A stretch of 64,000 nt of DNA, taken from contig JAWCQO010000002.1 of assembly GCA_038869735.1 (NCBI GenBank), positions 73,337 through 137,336 on the forward strand, read 5' to 3'. Shown in pieces: positions 24,270-33,000 of this stretch. The DNA comes from Candidatus Anstonellales archaeon. GTDB lineage: Archaea; Micrarchaeota; Micrarchaeia; Anstonellales; CG1-02-47-40. A model generated the notes under the pieces. It did no database searches. It was not told the origin of the DNA and saw only the letters and a list, made by a program, of their open reading frames with translations. Position 1 is the first letter of the stretch. The number at the start of each line of letters is the position of its first letter. Made by a program: the position numbers and the translations under genes.

Positions 24270-24485
24270 TTAGGCGTTCTTCATTTTAGCTTCACAAACA
24301 TACCCGGCGCTGTCAACATAGTACATGTATCCAGACTTTCGTGTAATCTTTTCGTTGCCGACTTTCTTCTTGCGCCCACCTTTGTTGTGTTTCATAGGCG
24401 AAGCCCAGACATAGCCATCTTTCCCTACATAATAAAGATAGCCGTCTTCTCTATTTATCTTCTCAGAACCAATTCTTTTTCCCAT
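24270..24485 (-). CDS. 71-residue two-repeat protein of unknown function
   Basis: A small basic protein made of two copies of one motif. The copies are GSEKINREDGYLYYVGKDGY then VWASPMK, and GNEKITRKSGYMYYVDSAGY then VCEAKMK, joined by the basic linker HNKGGRKKK. Each copy reads as a short beta-rich unit (GYxYYV...GYV). GGAGGTGT lies upstream of the ATG, a strong translation signal for a protein this small. It lies between pelota and RFC but is separated by about 90 bases on each side and is probably its own unit. Similar GYLYYxxKDGYV proteins are recalled from other microbes, all uncharacterised. Confidence 0.75.
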   Translation of the reverse strand: MGKRIGSEKINREDGYLYYVGKDGYVWASPMKHNKGGRKKKVGNEKITRKSGYMYYVDSAGYVCEAKMKNA

Positions 24486-24579
24486 TTCTTACACCTCCAA
24501 AGAGATACCAAAACAAAATACCATAGAGAATATTTAAAATCCTTTCTCTCGATAAGCGAACAATCCTACCTCCATAAAA

Positions 24580-25542
24580 TCAAGGATTCTTTCCAATCAG
24601 CATAACCTGAGCTAATAGCGCTTCCAACTGTATTCTCTCATTGGCACCCTCAACCATTCTAAAATTATACTCTCCTATCCGATCTACAAGATGAACTTTT
24701 TTTTCTTCTGCAATTGGCAACGAAGGTACCTCTCGATAGATTTGCAAGATTACATCCTCTCCAGACATTCCATATTTTATCATAAGCTCATCTAACATGT
24801 TTCTAGCTTCACTAAACCGTCCGCGAAGAGCCGCTTCAATCATTTTTCTTATTTCAGAAGGCTGTGCATGCGAGCCCATCTTATAAACTGCCTCTGGTGT
24901 TATCTTTTTTGATTGGAAAGAAACGCCCTGCAAGACGTTTATTGCCTTTCGCATATCCCCTCCACTTACATATAGAAGCGTTGATATGGCCTCTTCTGAT
25001 ATCGTTAAACCTTCATTTTTAGATATTCTCTCAACCATGCGGCGCATGCTATCATCTGAGAGAGGCAAGAACCTAAACACCGAACATCTACTCTGCAGTG
25101 GCTCTATTATTTTTGAGGAGTAGTTGCACGAGAGGATAAAGCGCGTTGCTGAAAGGTATCTCTCCATCGTTCTTCTAAGTGCATGCTGCGCATCCGGAGT
25201 AAGCGCATCAGCTTCATCTAAGAATATAATTTTAAACGGGACGGACTGTATAGCGACGCTGCGCGCAAAATCCTTTATTTTTCCCCTTACTACATCTATG
25301 CCCCTCTCGTCACTTGCGTTGAGCTCTAAAAGGTTTCCTGAAATGTCCTCTCCATACAAATCATGTGCAAGTGCTATGGTTGCCGTTGTCTTTCCAATTC
25401 CAGGTGGCCCAGCAAAAAGGAGGTTTGGTAAATTACGGCTTTTCACAAAAGCCTTTAATGCCTCAACAACGTAATCCTGCCCAATCATATCAGAAAGCGT
25501 TTTTGGGCGATACTTCTCGGTCCAAGGTAATATCTCTTCCAT
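24580..25542 (-). CDS. rfcS: replication factor C small subunit
   Basis: AAA+ clamp-loader subunit that loads PCNA. It begins MEEILPWTEKYRPKTLSDMI. Walker A is GPPGIGKTTAT, Walker B FLDEADAL, the arginine-finger SRC motif is LQSRCSVFRF, and the C-terminal collar domain follows. The open frame starts at 25596, but a TATA box (TTATATAAGG) lies about 40 bases upstream of ATG 25542, and that Met gives the family N terminus. It has 320 residues, normal for archaea. The large subunit is not in the window. Confidence 0.95.
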   Translation of the reverse strand: MEEILPWTEKYRPKTLSDMIGQDYVVEALKAFVKSRNLPNLLFAGPPGIGKTTATIALAHDLYGEDISGNLLELNASDERGIDVVRGKIKDFARSVAIQSVPFKIIFLDEADALTPDAQHALRRTMERYLSATRFILSCNYSSKIIEPLQSRCSVFRFLPLSDDSMRRMVERISKNEGLTISEEAISTLLYVSGGDMRKAINVLQGVSFQSKKITPEAVYKMGSHAQPSEIRKMIEAALRGRFSEARNMLDELMIKYGMSGEDVILQIYREVPSLPIAEEKKVHLVDRIGEYNFRMVEGANERIQLEALLAQVMLIGKNP

Positions 25543-25655
25543 AAAATCGCGCAATAGTTTTTTTGGGACAAACCTTATATAAGTTGTTTTGACCAAATAA
25601 ACATAGCTCTCTACCTCAACACGAATAGCAGGTTGTTGCTCCAGCGGTGCCTAAT

Positions 25656-26006
25656 ATGGACGAGAAAAAAAAGGATCTTGCATTTATTTTACTTACTTCA
25701 GCAATCCTGTTGTTGCTTATCTATACAACTGGAGCTGGTGGTTTTAATCAAGCAGGAATAGCGTTAATCGCACTGGCTTTTTGTGGTGTGGTCAGTGGCT
25801 ATATTATGTTTGACATTTTTAGAAAAAACTTGACTGCAAAACAATCAGGGTTAGTTATGGCTGCATCATCCATCCTCGCAATTGTAGCCTCCTCAATCCT
25901 CATTCTTGGAAAATTATCCTTTTCCAGCCTCGGTTTCATATTTATATTATTCTTCCTCCTCCCACCAATAAGCGTGATTAGCAGAACACGCCTTGTCGAA
26001 TCTTGA
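25656..26006 (+). CDS. small membrane protein of unknown function
   Basis: A 116-residue protein with a charged N terminus (MDEKKKDLAF) and four predicted helices: about residues 8-27 (ILLTSAILLLLIYTT), 32-53, 64-85 and 88-106. No motif suggests a function. GGTG at 25646-25649 lies before ATG 25656, which is preferred over GTG 25647. Its stop is nine bases before the ileS start, so the two are likely co-transcribed. No family was recognised. Confidence 0.6.
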   Translation: MDEKKKDLAFILLTSAILLLLIYTTGAGGFNQAGIALIALAFCGVVSGYIMFDIFRKNLTAKQSGLVMAASSILAIVASSILILGKLSFSSLGFIFILFFLLPPISVISRTRLVES

Positions 26007-26014
26007 ATAGGGGC

Positions 26015-29000
26015 ATGATTGAAATGCACAATCAAATTTCTCTTGAACAAGAAATATTGGATTTTTGGAAAAAGGAGAAAATATACCAAAAGTCAAACAA
26101 TAAAAACAAAAATAACGAATTGTTTTTTTTCTGTGACGGCCCCCCTTACGCCACAGGACAGATACACCCCGGAACAGCATGGAATAAGTGTCTCAAAGAT
26201 TCAGTATGCAGATACAAGCGCATGTGTGGAAAATCTGTTCGCGCACAGCCAGGCTACGATACCCACGGCCTTCCCATAGAAGTAAAGGTGGAACAGGAGC
26301 TACAAATAACTTCCAAGAAGGAGATAGAAGAGCGGGTAGGTGTTGAAAAATTCATAAACAAATGTAGGGACTTTGCAACTCGCCATATCTCACTAATGAG
26401 TAGTCAGTTTGAGCGATGCGGAGTATGGATGGACTTTGATTCTCCTTATATAACTTACAAAGACAATTACATCGAATCTTCATGGGCAACTATAAAGAGG
26501 GCTTACGAGCGAGGGCTTCTGTCGCGCGGTCTATACGTGCTTCCATACTGCGCAAGATGTGAAACTACTCTCGCAAACTATGAATTAGAATATGAGGAGG
26601 ATACCGACCCAAGCATCTACGTAAAATTTAAGCTTCAAAACTCAGACGAATATTTGGTCATATGGACAACTACTCCATGGACACTCATATCCAATATGGC
26701 AGTGATGGTTCATCCTACATTAACATATGTTAAAGCAAAAGTAAACGGAGAAATTTGGATAATAGCAAAGGAGAGATTAGATGCAGTGATGGCTTTTGCC
26801 AATTCTTCAGCAATCATCATTGGGGAATTCTCTGGAAAAAAACTTGAGGGACTAAAATATGAACATCCACTACAAAAGAAGATAGGGAAGGAATATGAGC
26901 GAAAAGTCGTTTTGTCTGACGAATTTGTTAGTGTTGAAGACGGAAGCGGACTTGTTCACTGCGCACCAGGTCATGGCCCACAGGACTTCATAATAGGAAA
27001 GAGATTTGATATAGAAATATTCTCTCCGCTTGATTCTGCAGGAAAATTTACCTCTCAAGCAGGGGCTTATGCCGGCAAGAAGACAAATGAAGTTGAAGAG
27101 GAAATACTCTCTGACTTGGAGAATTCCGGTTGCCTTATCTATGCAGGAAAAATGAGGCATCGCTATCCTCATTGTTGGAGGTGCAAAACAAAGCTTATCT
27201 ACTTAGCTACTGAACAGTGGTTCATAACAATAAACAAGCTCAAGGATAGGATGCTGGAAGAGATAGAAGAATGCAAATGGCAGCCTCCATTTGCAAAGCT
27301 TAGGTTTATCGATTTTGTTCGGGCTGCCCCAGATTGGTGTATTTCACGTCAAAGATACTGGGGAATTCCGCTTCCTATTTGGGTTTGTAAAGATTGCAGC
27401 GCTTTTAAGGTTATAGGTTCGCTGGCAGAGCTTGGAGTGAACATCAATGATCTTCATAAGCCTAAGCTGGACAAAATAGAGCTTGACTGCGAGAAGTGCT
27501 CAGGCAAGATGAAAAGAACACCAGATATTCTAGATGTCTGGTTTGATTCGGGCAACGCAGTTTGGGCTCAGTTTGAGGGAAGCGAATACCCTTATCCTGC
27601 CCACCTCATCATAGAAGGAAAAGACCAAATTCGAGGCTGGTTCTACTCTCTTCTTGGAAGTGGCATTGTCCTCAAAGATAAAATACCATACGCTTCAGTT
27701 CTCATGCACGGATTTTTTGTAGATGAGAAAGGAGAAAAAATGTCAAAATCTCTTGGAAATTTTGTTCAACTTGAAGAAATCATAGGAAAGTATGGAGCAG
27801 ACCCATTTAGGCTATGGTGTCTCTCATCAACAATATGGGAAGATTTGAGATTCTCTTGGGATGAAATACGCGAAGCTTCGCGAGATGTTGGAATCCTCTA
27901 TAACCTCGGCATCTATCTTCAGCGTTTTTATCCTGAAAGCAAGATACCTTTCAAAAAGCCTACCAAACCAGAAGACATCTATATTCTCTCACGGCTTGAA
28001 AGCACTGCAAAAGAATGTACTGAAGCCTTTGAAGAATACAGAATCCACGACGCAGTAAAAGCTATCAGGAGATTTATAGTTGAGGACATCAGCCATTTCT
28101 ACCTCAAACTTATCAAAAAAAGAGATGACGAGGAGGCATTGTCATACCTCTATGGGTCGGTGCTTGGTGCCATAACGTTGGCTTCCCCAATAATACCGTT
28201 CACCTGCGAAGCAGTATATCAAAATTTTTTCAGAAGGTACGAAAAAGAAGAATCAGTGCATCTGCGGCCATGGTATACGGCAGATGATATGGGTATAAAT
28301 AGACTTATAGAGCGGAGAGTCAGCATTGTATTAGAAATAATAGCGGCTGCCACACACGCGCGACAAAAAGCAGGAATAAAACTTAGGTGGCCGCTTGAGG
28401 AGATGCTTATCTGGAGTGAAAACAGTGAGGTAAAGGACACTACAGTAGAACTTTCCCAGATATTATCCGAAATGGCTAATGTAAAGAAGGTTTCGTTTGC
28501 AAAGCCACATTCACTAACGTTTTCATTGACAATAAATTACGAAAAGATAAATGAAGAATTCAAACAAAATGCACAATGGATAATTGATAAGCTTAAAAAA
28601 GCGGACCCTGAAGTAATAGAAAGCGAACTTTTAAAAAATGGAATGTTCGTTCTTGAGAAATACAAGATTACTAAAGAAATGGTCTCAGTTGCACAGCAGG
28701 CAGCAGAGGGCTACGCCATATCTTCTTTTGATGACGGAATTGTTTATATAAAAACAAAAATGTCCAGACAACTTATGTGTGAAGCAATGATTCGTGAAGT
28801 TGCAAGGAGGGTACAGATCGAGCGCAAGAAACTAGGTCTCGTCGAAAAGAACAAGATATCGCTTGAAATCTCGTGTAGCAACGAACTCAGGTCCATGCTT
28901 GAAGAGGGCAGAGAACATCTTGCTACTCAGGTTAATGCTTCCTCTTTGGAGTTTTCCAAAGACCTAAAAAACGCCTCTCGTTTTGAAATAGACGGAGAAA

Positions 29001-29029
29001 TAGTCCTCATCAGAATTACAAGATTATGA
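26015..29029 (+). CDS. ileS: isoleucyl-tRNA synthetase
   Basis: Charges tRNA-Ile. A class I synthetase of about 1,004 residues with the signature GQIHPGTAWNK in HIGH position and GEKMSKSLGNF. The editing domain carries VIWTTTPWTLISNMAVMVHP. The catalytic region has YWGIPLPIW and DVWFDSGNAVW. Anticodon-binding and C-terminal domains follow (HDAVKAIRRFIVEDISHFYL, RQKAGIKLRWPLEEM). ATG 26015 is chosen; ATG 26024 is equally possible, and the TTG at 26003 would overlap the upstream gene. Confidence 0.96.
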   Translation: MIEMHNQISLEQEILDFWKKEKIYQKSNNKNKNNELFFFCDGPPYATGQIHPGTAWNKCLKDSVCRYKRMCGKSVRAQPGYDTHGLPIEVKVEQELQITSKKEIEERVGVEKFINKCRDFATRHISLMSSQFERCGVWMDFDSPYITYKDNYIESSWATIKRAYERGLLSRGLYVLPYCARCETTLANYELEYEEDTDPSIYVKFKLQNSDEYLVIWTTTPWTLISNMAVMVHPTLTYVKAKVNGEIWIIAKERLDAVMAFANSSAIIIGEFSGKKLEGLKYEHPLQKKIGKEYERKVVLSDEFVSVEDGSGLVHCAPGHGPQDFIIGKRFDIEIFSPLDSAGKFTSQAGAYAGKKTNEVEEEILSDLENSGCLIYAGKMRHRYPHCWRCKTKLIYLATEQWFITINKLKDRMLEEIEECKWQPPFAKLRFIDFVRAAPDWCISRQRYWGIPLPIWVCKDCSAFKVIGSLAELGVNINDLHKPKLDKIELDCEKCSGKMKRTPDILDVWFDSGNAVWAQFEGSEYPYPAHLIIEGKDQIRGWFYSLLGSGIVLKDKIPYASVLMHGFFVDEKGEKMSKSLGNFVQLEEIIGKYGADPFRLWCLSSTIWEDLRFSWDEIREASRDVGILYNLGIYLQRFYPESKIPFKKPTKPEDIYILSRLESTAKECTEAFEEYRIHDAVKAIRRFIVEDISHFYLKLIKKRDDEEALSYLYGSVLGAITLASPIIPFTCEAVYQNFFRRYEKEESVHLRPWYTADDMGINRLIERRVSIVLEIIAAATHARQKAGIKLRWPLEEMLIWSENSEVKDTTVELSQILSEMANVKKVSFAKPHSLTFSLTINYEKINEEFKQNAQWIIDKLKKADPEVIESELLKNGMFVLEKYKITKEMVSVAQQAAEGYAISSFDDGIVYIKTKMSRQLMCEAMIREVARRVQIERKKLGLVEKNKISLEISCSNELRSMLEEGREHLATQVNASSLEFSKDLKNASRFEIDGEIVLIRITRL

Positions 29030-29044
29030 TGGCAACCAACTTAC

Positions 29045-30025
29045 TTACACCATCCAGAAATTTACCCCAAAAATCTCGCCTCCGAATGCCCTCGAGAGCT
29101 GAATAACCGCAAACGCTGAAATTAAAAAGCCAAAGAATGGCATAATAATGTTCTGCATAGTAAGAAGAGAAAGCAATGCTGAGTATTTTGCAAAAATCTC
29201 AGCAACCCTATCAACAAACTTTTCGCTTCTTAATCTGTCTATTTGATGTCTTATGTTTGCGCCATCAGATAAATCAACTGATGCTATAGCCCCAAAATCC
29301 GCATGAAAGTCTGAAAGTGTACTTGAGAGCCCCTCGTACGCTATCCATCCATCAGATTCTAATGACAATGAAAGATAGATTGAAAGAGGAAAAAATATGT
29401 AGGCTCCAATCGCAAGTCCAATGAACGCTCCCCCTATTTTTCTTGTTGCAAAGAATGAACGAAAGAATATCCCAATAGGAAAAAGAAGAGAGAGTGCGTA
29501 TTTAGATAAAAAATCAACAATCAAATATTGAATATTCGTAGCCACCATAATGATCAGAAGATAAAACTGTATAAGCCACAGATTGGTTGCCGAAGATTCA
29601 AGGGAAAAAAACGGCTGCGCTGAAACAGAACCAAAAGTAAACGAGAGTTTAGAAACAAATCCTATTATGTTGGTTGTAACTGCACTCGACTGCATAAGCG
29701 CTGAGAGCTGGCTATAAACTTTGTTAAGGCTACAAAGAGACGTTGCAAGTATAGACGCATCTCCAAGACAACCATCAAAAAGAAGCCCTGGAGGTACACT
29801 CTCCTTTCCTAGCGAATCTATTATGGTGGTAATCGTAAATGCCCCTCCAACAAGAGCTCCATTTATTATCGACTGAAAGAGCTCCTCAAAACCAAAAGCG
29901 CTTAGGCGCTTTGACGAAAACGCCTTCCCTAAGCCTATCAAAATACCGGAAATTATTATCGATATCAGAACTAGCGTTGAAGCAATAGCATAGCTTGCTC
30001 TTGCAAAGCTTTCATCCACTATCAT
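29045..30025 (-). CDS. polytopic membrane protein, VirB6/CedA-like in layout
   Basis: A 326-residue protein with about six to seven hydrophobic helices: residues 10-34, 45-66, 150-175, 178-192, 198-222 and 288-320. A long external-looking loop (about 70-145) contains two Cys (DGCLG, SLCSL), and a second loop lies at 225-285. Size and topology match VirB6-type channel subunits of type IV secretion systems and the crenarchaeal CedA DNA importer. No sequence signature proves this. It is the last gene of a three-gene operon, 20 bases after the 81-residue two-helix protein. An unrelated channel protein remains possible. Confidence 0.6.
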   Translation of the reverse strand: MIVDESFARASYAIASTLVLISIIISGILIGLGKAFSSKRLSAFGFEELFQSIINGALVGGAFTITTIIDSLGKESVPPGLLFDGCLGDASILATSLCSLNKVYSQLSALMQSSAVTTNIIGFVSKLSFTFGSVSAQPFFSLESSATNLWLIQFYLLIIMVATNIQYLIVDFLSKYALSLLFPIGIFFRSFFATRKIGGAFIGLAIGAYIFFPLSIYLSLSLESDGWIAYEGLSSTLSDFHADFGAIASVDLSDGANIRHQIDRLRSEKFVDRVAEIFAKYSALLSLLTMQNIIMPFFGFLISAFAVIQLSRAFGGEIFGVNFWMV

Positions 30026-30045
30026 AAGCCTCGAGTCGGTTTGAG

Positions 30046-30291
30046 CTATTGAAGTAGTTTAAGCGAAGTGTCCCGTATAATAACCGCAGCCCCAAGTATA
30101 GCTGCAACAATAATGCCGCCGACAATCATCCCAATTGCAACGCTCTGCCACCTTCCTTTGACTTCGGACGGTTGAGTTTGTGCAACGCCGTATACTATAC
30201 CTCCAAGCACAATAAGTATAAGCGATATTACAGGTCCGATGTTAGTAAGAGTGGCCTGTATTCCAGCAAGAAGCGTTTCTATATATGCCAT
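30046..30291 (-). CDS. two-helix small membrane protein, VirB2/CedA1-like in layout
   Basis: An 81-residue protein with two helices: residues 16-37 (IGPVISLILIVLGGIVYGVA) and 51-72 (AIGMIVGGIIVAAILGAAVI). They are joined by a polar hairpin QTQPSEVKGRWQS. This is the plan of VirB2/TrbC pilins and of CedA1: hydrophobic hairpin, short polar loop, small-residue-rich helices. A strong GGAGGTAAG precedes the ATG, suggesting high expression as expected of a pilin-like subunit. It lies five bases after the upstream gene. The family assignment is inferred from shape and neighbours only. Confidence 0.6.
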   Translation of the reverse strand: MAYIETLLAGIQATLTNIGPVISLILIVLGGIVYGVAQTQPSEVKGRWQSVAIGMIVGGIIVAAILGAAVIIRDTSLKLLQ

Positions 30292-30296
30292 TTTTC

Positions 30297-30839
30297 TTAC
30301 CTCCTAACCAAAAATACAAACATCAGTGCTCCAGCCGCAGCAAAGATAGCAGAACCTATTGACAACAAACCACCCAACATTATACTTGAAATTACTGCGA
30401 TTACCAAGACATCAGTGGTTGCATTTATATTATTGTAAACATCAATCGCTATTGTAATAAAGATACCAATTGCAGAACCAAAAAGGCCACATATAGCACC
30501 CGTAAAGGCATTTACGCCTCTCTCCATTACTCGTCCCTCCAAATTTCTAAGTACAAAAGCAGAGATCATACCCCCAAGAAAAGATGCTACGCAGATTGCA
30601 GGAAACAAAATCCACGAGTAGACTCTTAATTCTGAAACTCTTATAAGTGAAACGGTCAGCTTCACAATATGAAATGCCACTATTATTGAGCTGCCCATTC
30701 CGGCAGCAAGTAAAATATTTGTTATTGGCCACATTTTTGCAGAAGGAGTATCCATTGCAACCTGACTGATACCATAATCGGGTGACCCTTCTTCTTTTCT
30801 TTTTTGCGAAGGAGGCATAATTCCTTTACTCTCTGACAT
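30297..30839 (-). CDS. four-helix membrane protein, first gene of the putative DNA-transfer module
   Basis: A 180-residue protein. Residues 1-36 are polar and Pro/Lys-rich (MPPSQKRKEEGSPDYG) and probably cytoplasmic. Four helices follow at about 38-62, 73-97, 109-133 and 143-178, rich in Gly, Ala and Ser. It does not match a family known to me. It is followed after five bases by the VirB2-like gene and then the VirB6-like gene, all on the minus strand, and is divergent from the NFACT-R gene. A role in the same membrane complex is inferred from the operon. Confidence 0.55.
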   Translation of the reverse strand: MSESKGIMPPSQKRKEEGSPDYGISQVAMDTPSAKMWPITNILLAAGMGSSIIVAFHIVKLTVSLIRVSELRVYSWILFPAICVASFLGGMISAFVLRNLEGRVMERGVNAFTGAICGLFGSAIGIFITIAIDVYNNINATTDVLVIAVISSIMLGGLLSIGSAIFAAAGALMFVFLVRR

Positions 30840-30914
30840 TTTTTAAATGTAATGTAGGTCTTGAGTCTCAAAAACAATACAGCTTTTAAGCAATCTCAAA
30901 TTAGTTATATTACA

Positions 30915-31760
30915 ATGGCAAAGGATGAGAAAACGATTGTTGAGCTAGATGCATCAAAAAGCGCTCAAGAAAATGCTTCAACTTATTTTGAGATGGCAAA
31001 AAAGGCAAAAGTAAAACTTTCTAGAGTAAAGGCCGCCCTTGCTCAGAGTATCCTTGAACTTGAGAAACTAAAATCAGAAAAGCAAAAAGATAGGGGGTCC
31101 AATAGCTTAAGGGATTCTTCATCCCAACTTCTAAGTCTCTTTAGTATAAAAAGAAAGAAAGAATGGTTTGAGCAATTTCACTTCTTTGTCACTCCTCAAA
31201 AAAAACTCGTAATTGCCGGAAGAAGCAGTAAGCAAAACGACCTAATCTATTCGAAATATATAGAAGACAACGACCTTTTTTTTCACGCAGATATCCAAGG
31301 AGCTCCCGCAACGGTACTAAAAAATGGGCTGCATGCCGATAATCCAGAAAAGCTCCTTAGTGCTCAGTTTGCGGCTTCTTATTCTTCTGCTTGGAAGGTA
31401 GGAGCAGCAAGTGTAGATGTCTATGCAGTAAGAAAAAATCAACTTTCAAAGCACTCACATGGAGGATTTATTCCCAAGGGTGGCTTTGCAATCACCGGAG
31501 AACGGGAGTGGTTTAGAAAAATCCCTCTGGGTTTAAAACTGTATGTTGATGAAAAAGGAATTCCACGAGTAGTTCCTGAAAAAATGAATTTAATGCACAA
31601 CTCAGTTCTAATCTATCCTAGGGGAAAAGATGACAAGCAGGAAGCTGCAAAAAAGATTGCTAAAGCACTCTCTTGCGATAAGGAAGAAATACTTTTACTT
31701 CTGCCTTCTGGAAAGTTTAGGGTAATTTCAGAATTTACCGATAAAGGAGCGAGGGGCTAA
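30915..31760 (+). CDS. NFACT-R domain protein (C-terminal half of RqcH/NEMF)
   Basis: A 281-residue protein. Residues 5-60 match the helical segment that follows the NFACT-N domain in RqcH (IVELDASKSAQENASTYFEM, KKAKVKLSRVKAAL). The rest is the NFACT-R (DUF814) domain: WFEQFHFFVTPQKKLVIAGR, YIEDNDLFFHADIQGAPATV, SHGGFIPKGGFAITGEREWF. Full RqcH/NEMF binds the 60S/50S-tRNA complex and is about 600 residues or more. Here the N-terminal catalytic NFACT-N part is absent. ATG 30915, about 30 bases after a TATA-like TTTTAAGC, is preferred to the upstream start at 30861. Confidence 0.88.
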   Translation: MAKDEKTIVELDASKSAQENASTYFEMAKKAKVKLSRVKAALAQSILELEKLKSEKQKDRGSNSLRDSSSQLLSLFSIKRKKEWFEQFHFFVTPQKKLVIAGRSSKQNDLIYSKYIEDNDLFFHADIQGAPATVLKNGLHADNPEKLLSAQFAASYSSAWKVGAASVDVYAVRKNQLSKHSHGGFIPKGGFAITGEREWFRKIPLGLKLYVDEKGIPRVVPEKMNLMHNSVLIYPRGKDDKQEAAKKIAKALSCDKEEILLLLPSGKFRVISEFTDKGARG

Positions 31761-31761
31761 C

Positions 31762-32322
31762 ATGAAACAAAAAAAAGTGCAAATCGCAGATGGCGTCTTT
31801 ATGGTTACAAGTCAAGAAGGCCTCTGTTCTAATGTCTACGTTCTGATAGGCCGCAATGGAAAAACTCTCCTTATTGATTCCGGAAGCGGGATTCTAGAAT
31901 TTGATTTTGACCCTGACATCTGCCTCTTAACACACGGACACCTAGACCATACCTTAGGAGTCAAAAGTAGCTGGAATGAAGTTTATCTTCATCCTCAAGA
32001 ATTTTCCTTTAAAGGTCCATATATCAAAATTCCTGACAACGCAAAAGCCTTTTCAAAATTCAACGTTTTATTCCCACCATTTTTTCTTGAAATAATTCAC
32101 ACGCCAGGGCACACTCCCGGTAGCGTTTGCATTTTTGAACGAAAAAAAGGAATCCTTTTTTCTGGAGATACAAAGTTTGCTAAAGGAGGGCGGGGACGAA
32201 CCGATCTTGGCGGCGACGAAAATAAAATAATAAATTCACTAAATCTAATAGAATCCCTACCATACAAGCTTCTCTGTCCAGGACACGGAGACATTGAAAG
32301 AAGAAAACAAAGAACTCTTTAG
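31762..32322 (+). CDS. metallo-beta-lactamase fold hydrolase
   Basis: A compact (186-residue) glyoxalase-II/MBL-type metal hydrolase. The metal motif is LTHGHLDHTLG (HxHxDH). Later ligands are the His in IIHTPGHTPGSVCIF, the Asp in LFSGDTKFAKGGRGRTDLGG, and the His in LCPGHGDIE. The substrate cannot be told from the sequence. It starts one base after the NFACT-R stop, with GGAGCGAGGGG as ribosome site, so it belongs to that operon, followed by the glycosylase gene. Confidence 0.85.
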   Translation: MKQKKVQIADGVFMVTSQEGLCSNVYVLIGRNGKTLLIDSGSGILEFDFDPDICLLTHGHLDHTLGVKSSWNEVYLHPQEFSFKGPYIKIPDNAKAFSKFNVLFPPFFLEIIHTPGHTPGSVCIFERKKGILFSGDTKFAKGGRGRTDLGGDENKIINSLNLIESLPYKLLCPGHGDIERRKQRTL

Positions 32323-32336
32323 CGAGATGCTTAAGA

Positions 32337-32978
32337 ATGAGGAAAAAAGGCCCAATATTAAAAGAAGAATACAGAAGGTTAAAAACAGCCATTCAGGCAA
32401 GGATATCCGAATTCGAATCTTTAGGGCGCACAGGCAACAAGAGCCTAATTTTTGCAGAACTCTGTTTTTGCTTACTAACTCCACAATCGTCAGCCATACG
32501 AGCAAACAAAGCAATTCAGGATCTTAAAGAGGCCGGCCTTCTTGCAGTTGGAAGAGCAGAAGAAATAGCTCCGGTCATAAAAAAACACGGAGTGCGCTTT
32601 TTTAATACGAAAGCAAAGTACATTGCTAGCGCAAGAAACTTCGACTTGACCAAAGTGTTGGAAATTGCTAAAAGGGATGAACGGGAAGCCCGCGAATTTT
32701 TGGTCAGAAGCGTAAAGGGAATGGGTTATAAGGAGGCATCACACTTTTTGCGCAATATAGGATTTGGAAAAACACTTGCAATTCTTGATAGGCACATTTT
32801 GAAGAATATTGCTCGGGAAGGAATAATGAAAAAGGGAGCTATCCCAAAGTCACTTAAAAAGACAGATTATCTCCATATAGAAGAAAAACTTTTGGACTTT
32901 TCAAAAGAGAAAAAAATACCCCTTCCTCATCTTGATTTGCTTTTATGGGCAAGAGAAACGGGTTTTATCTTTAAGTAG
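32337..32978 (+). CDS. 8-oxoguanine DNA glycosylase/lyase, Ogg2 type
   Basis: Removes 8-oxoguanine from DNA and cleaves at the abasic site. It is 213 residues, with the archaeal Ogg2 pattern: LIFAELCFCLLTPQSSA, then the helix-hairpin-helix with the catalytic Lys (VKGMGYKEASHFLRNIG), and the catalytic Asp in LAILDRHIL. The C terminus ends in aromatic TGFIFK, typical of Ogg2. It begins 14 bases after the MBL gene. Together with UvrABC and NreA it gives this window several repair functions. Confidence 0.9.
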   Translation: MRKKGPILKEEYRRLKTAIQARISEFESLGRTGNKSLIFAELCFCLLTPQSSAIRANKAIQDLKEAGLLAVGRAEEIAPVIKKHGVRFFNTKAKYIASARNFDLTKVLEIAKRDEREAREFLVRSVKGMGYKEASHFLRNIGFGKTLAILDRHILKNIAREGIMKKGAIPKSLKKTDYLHIEEKLLDFSKEKKIPLPHLDLLLWARETGFIFK

Positions 32979-33000
32979 ACAACTATTAGAGGTGTAGACT

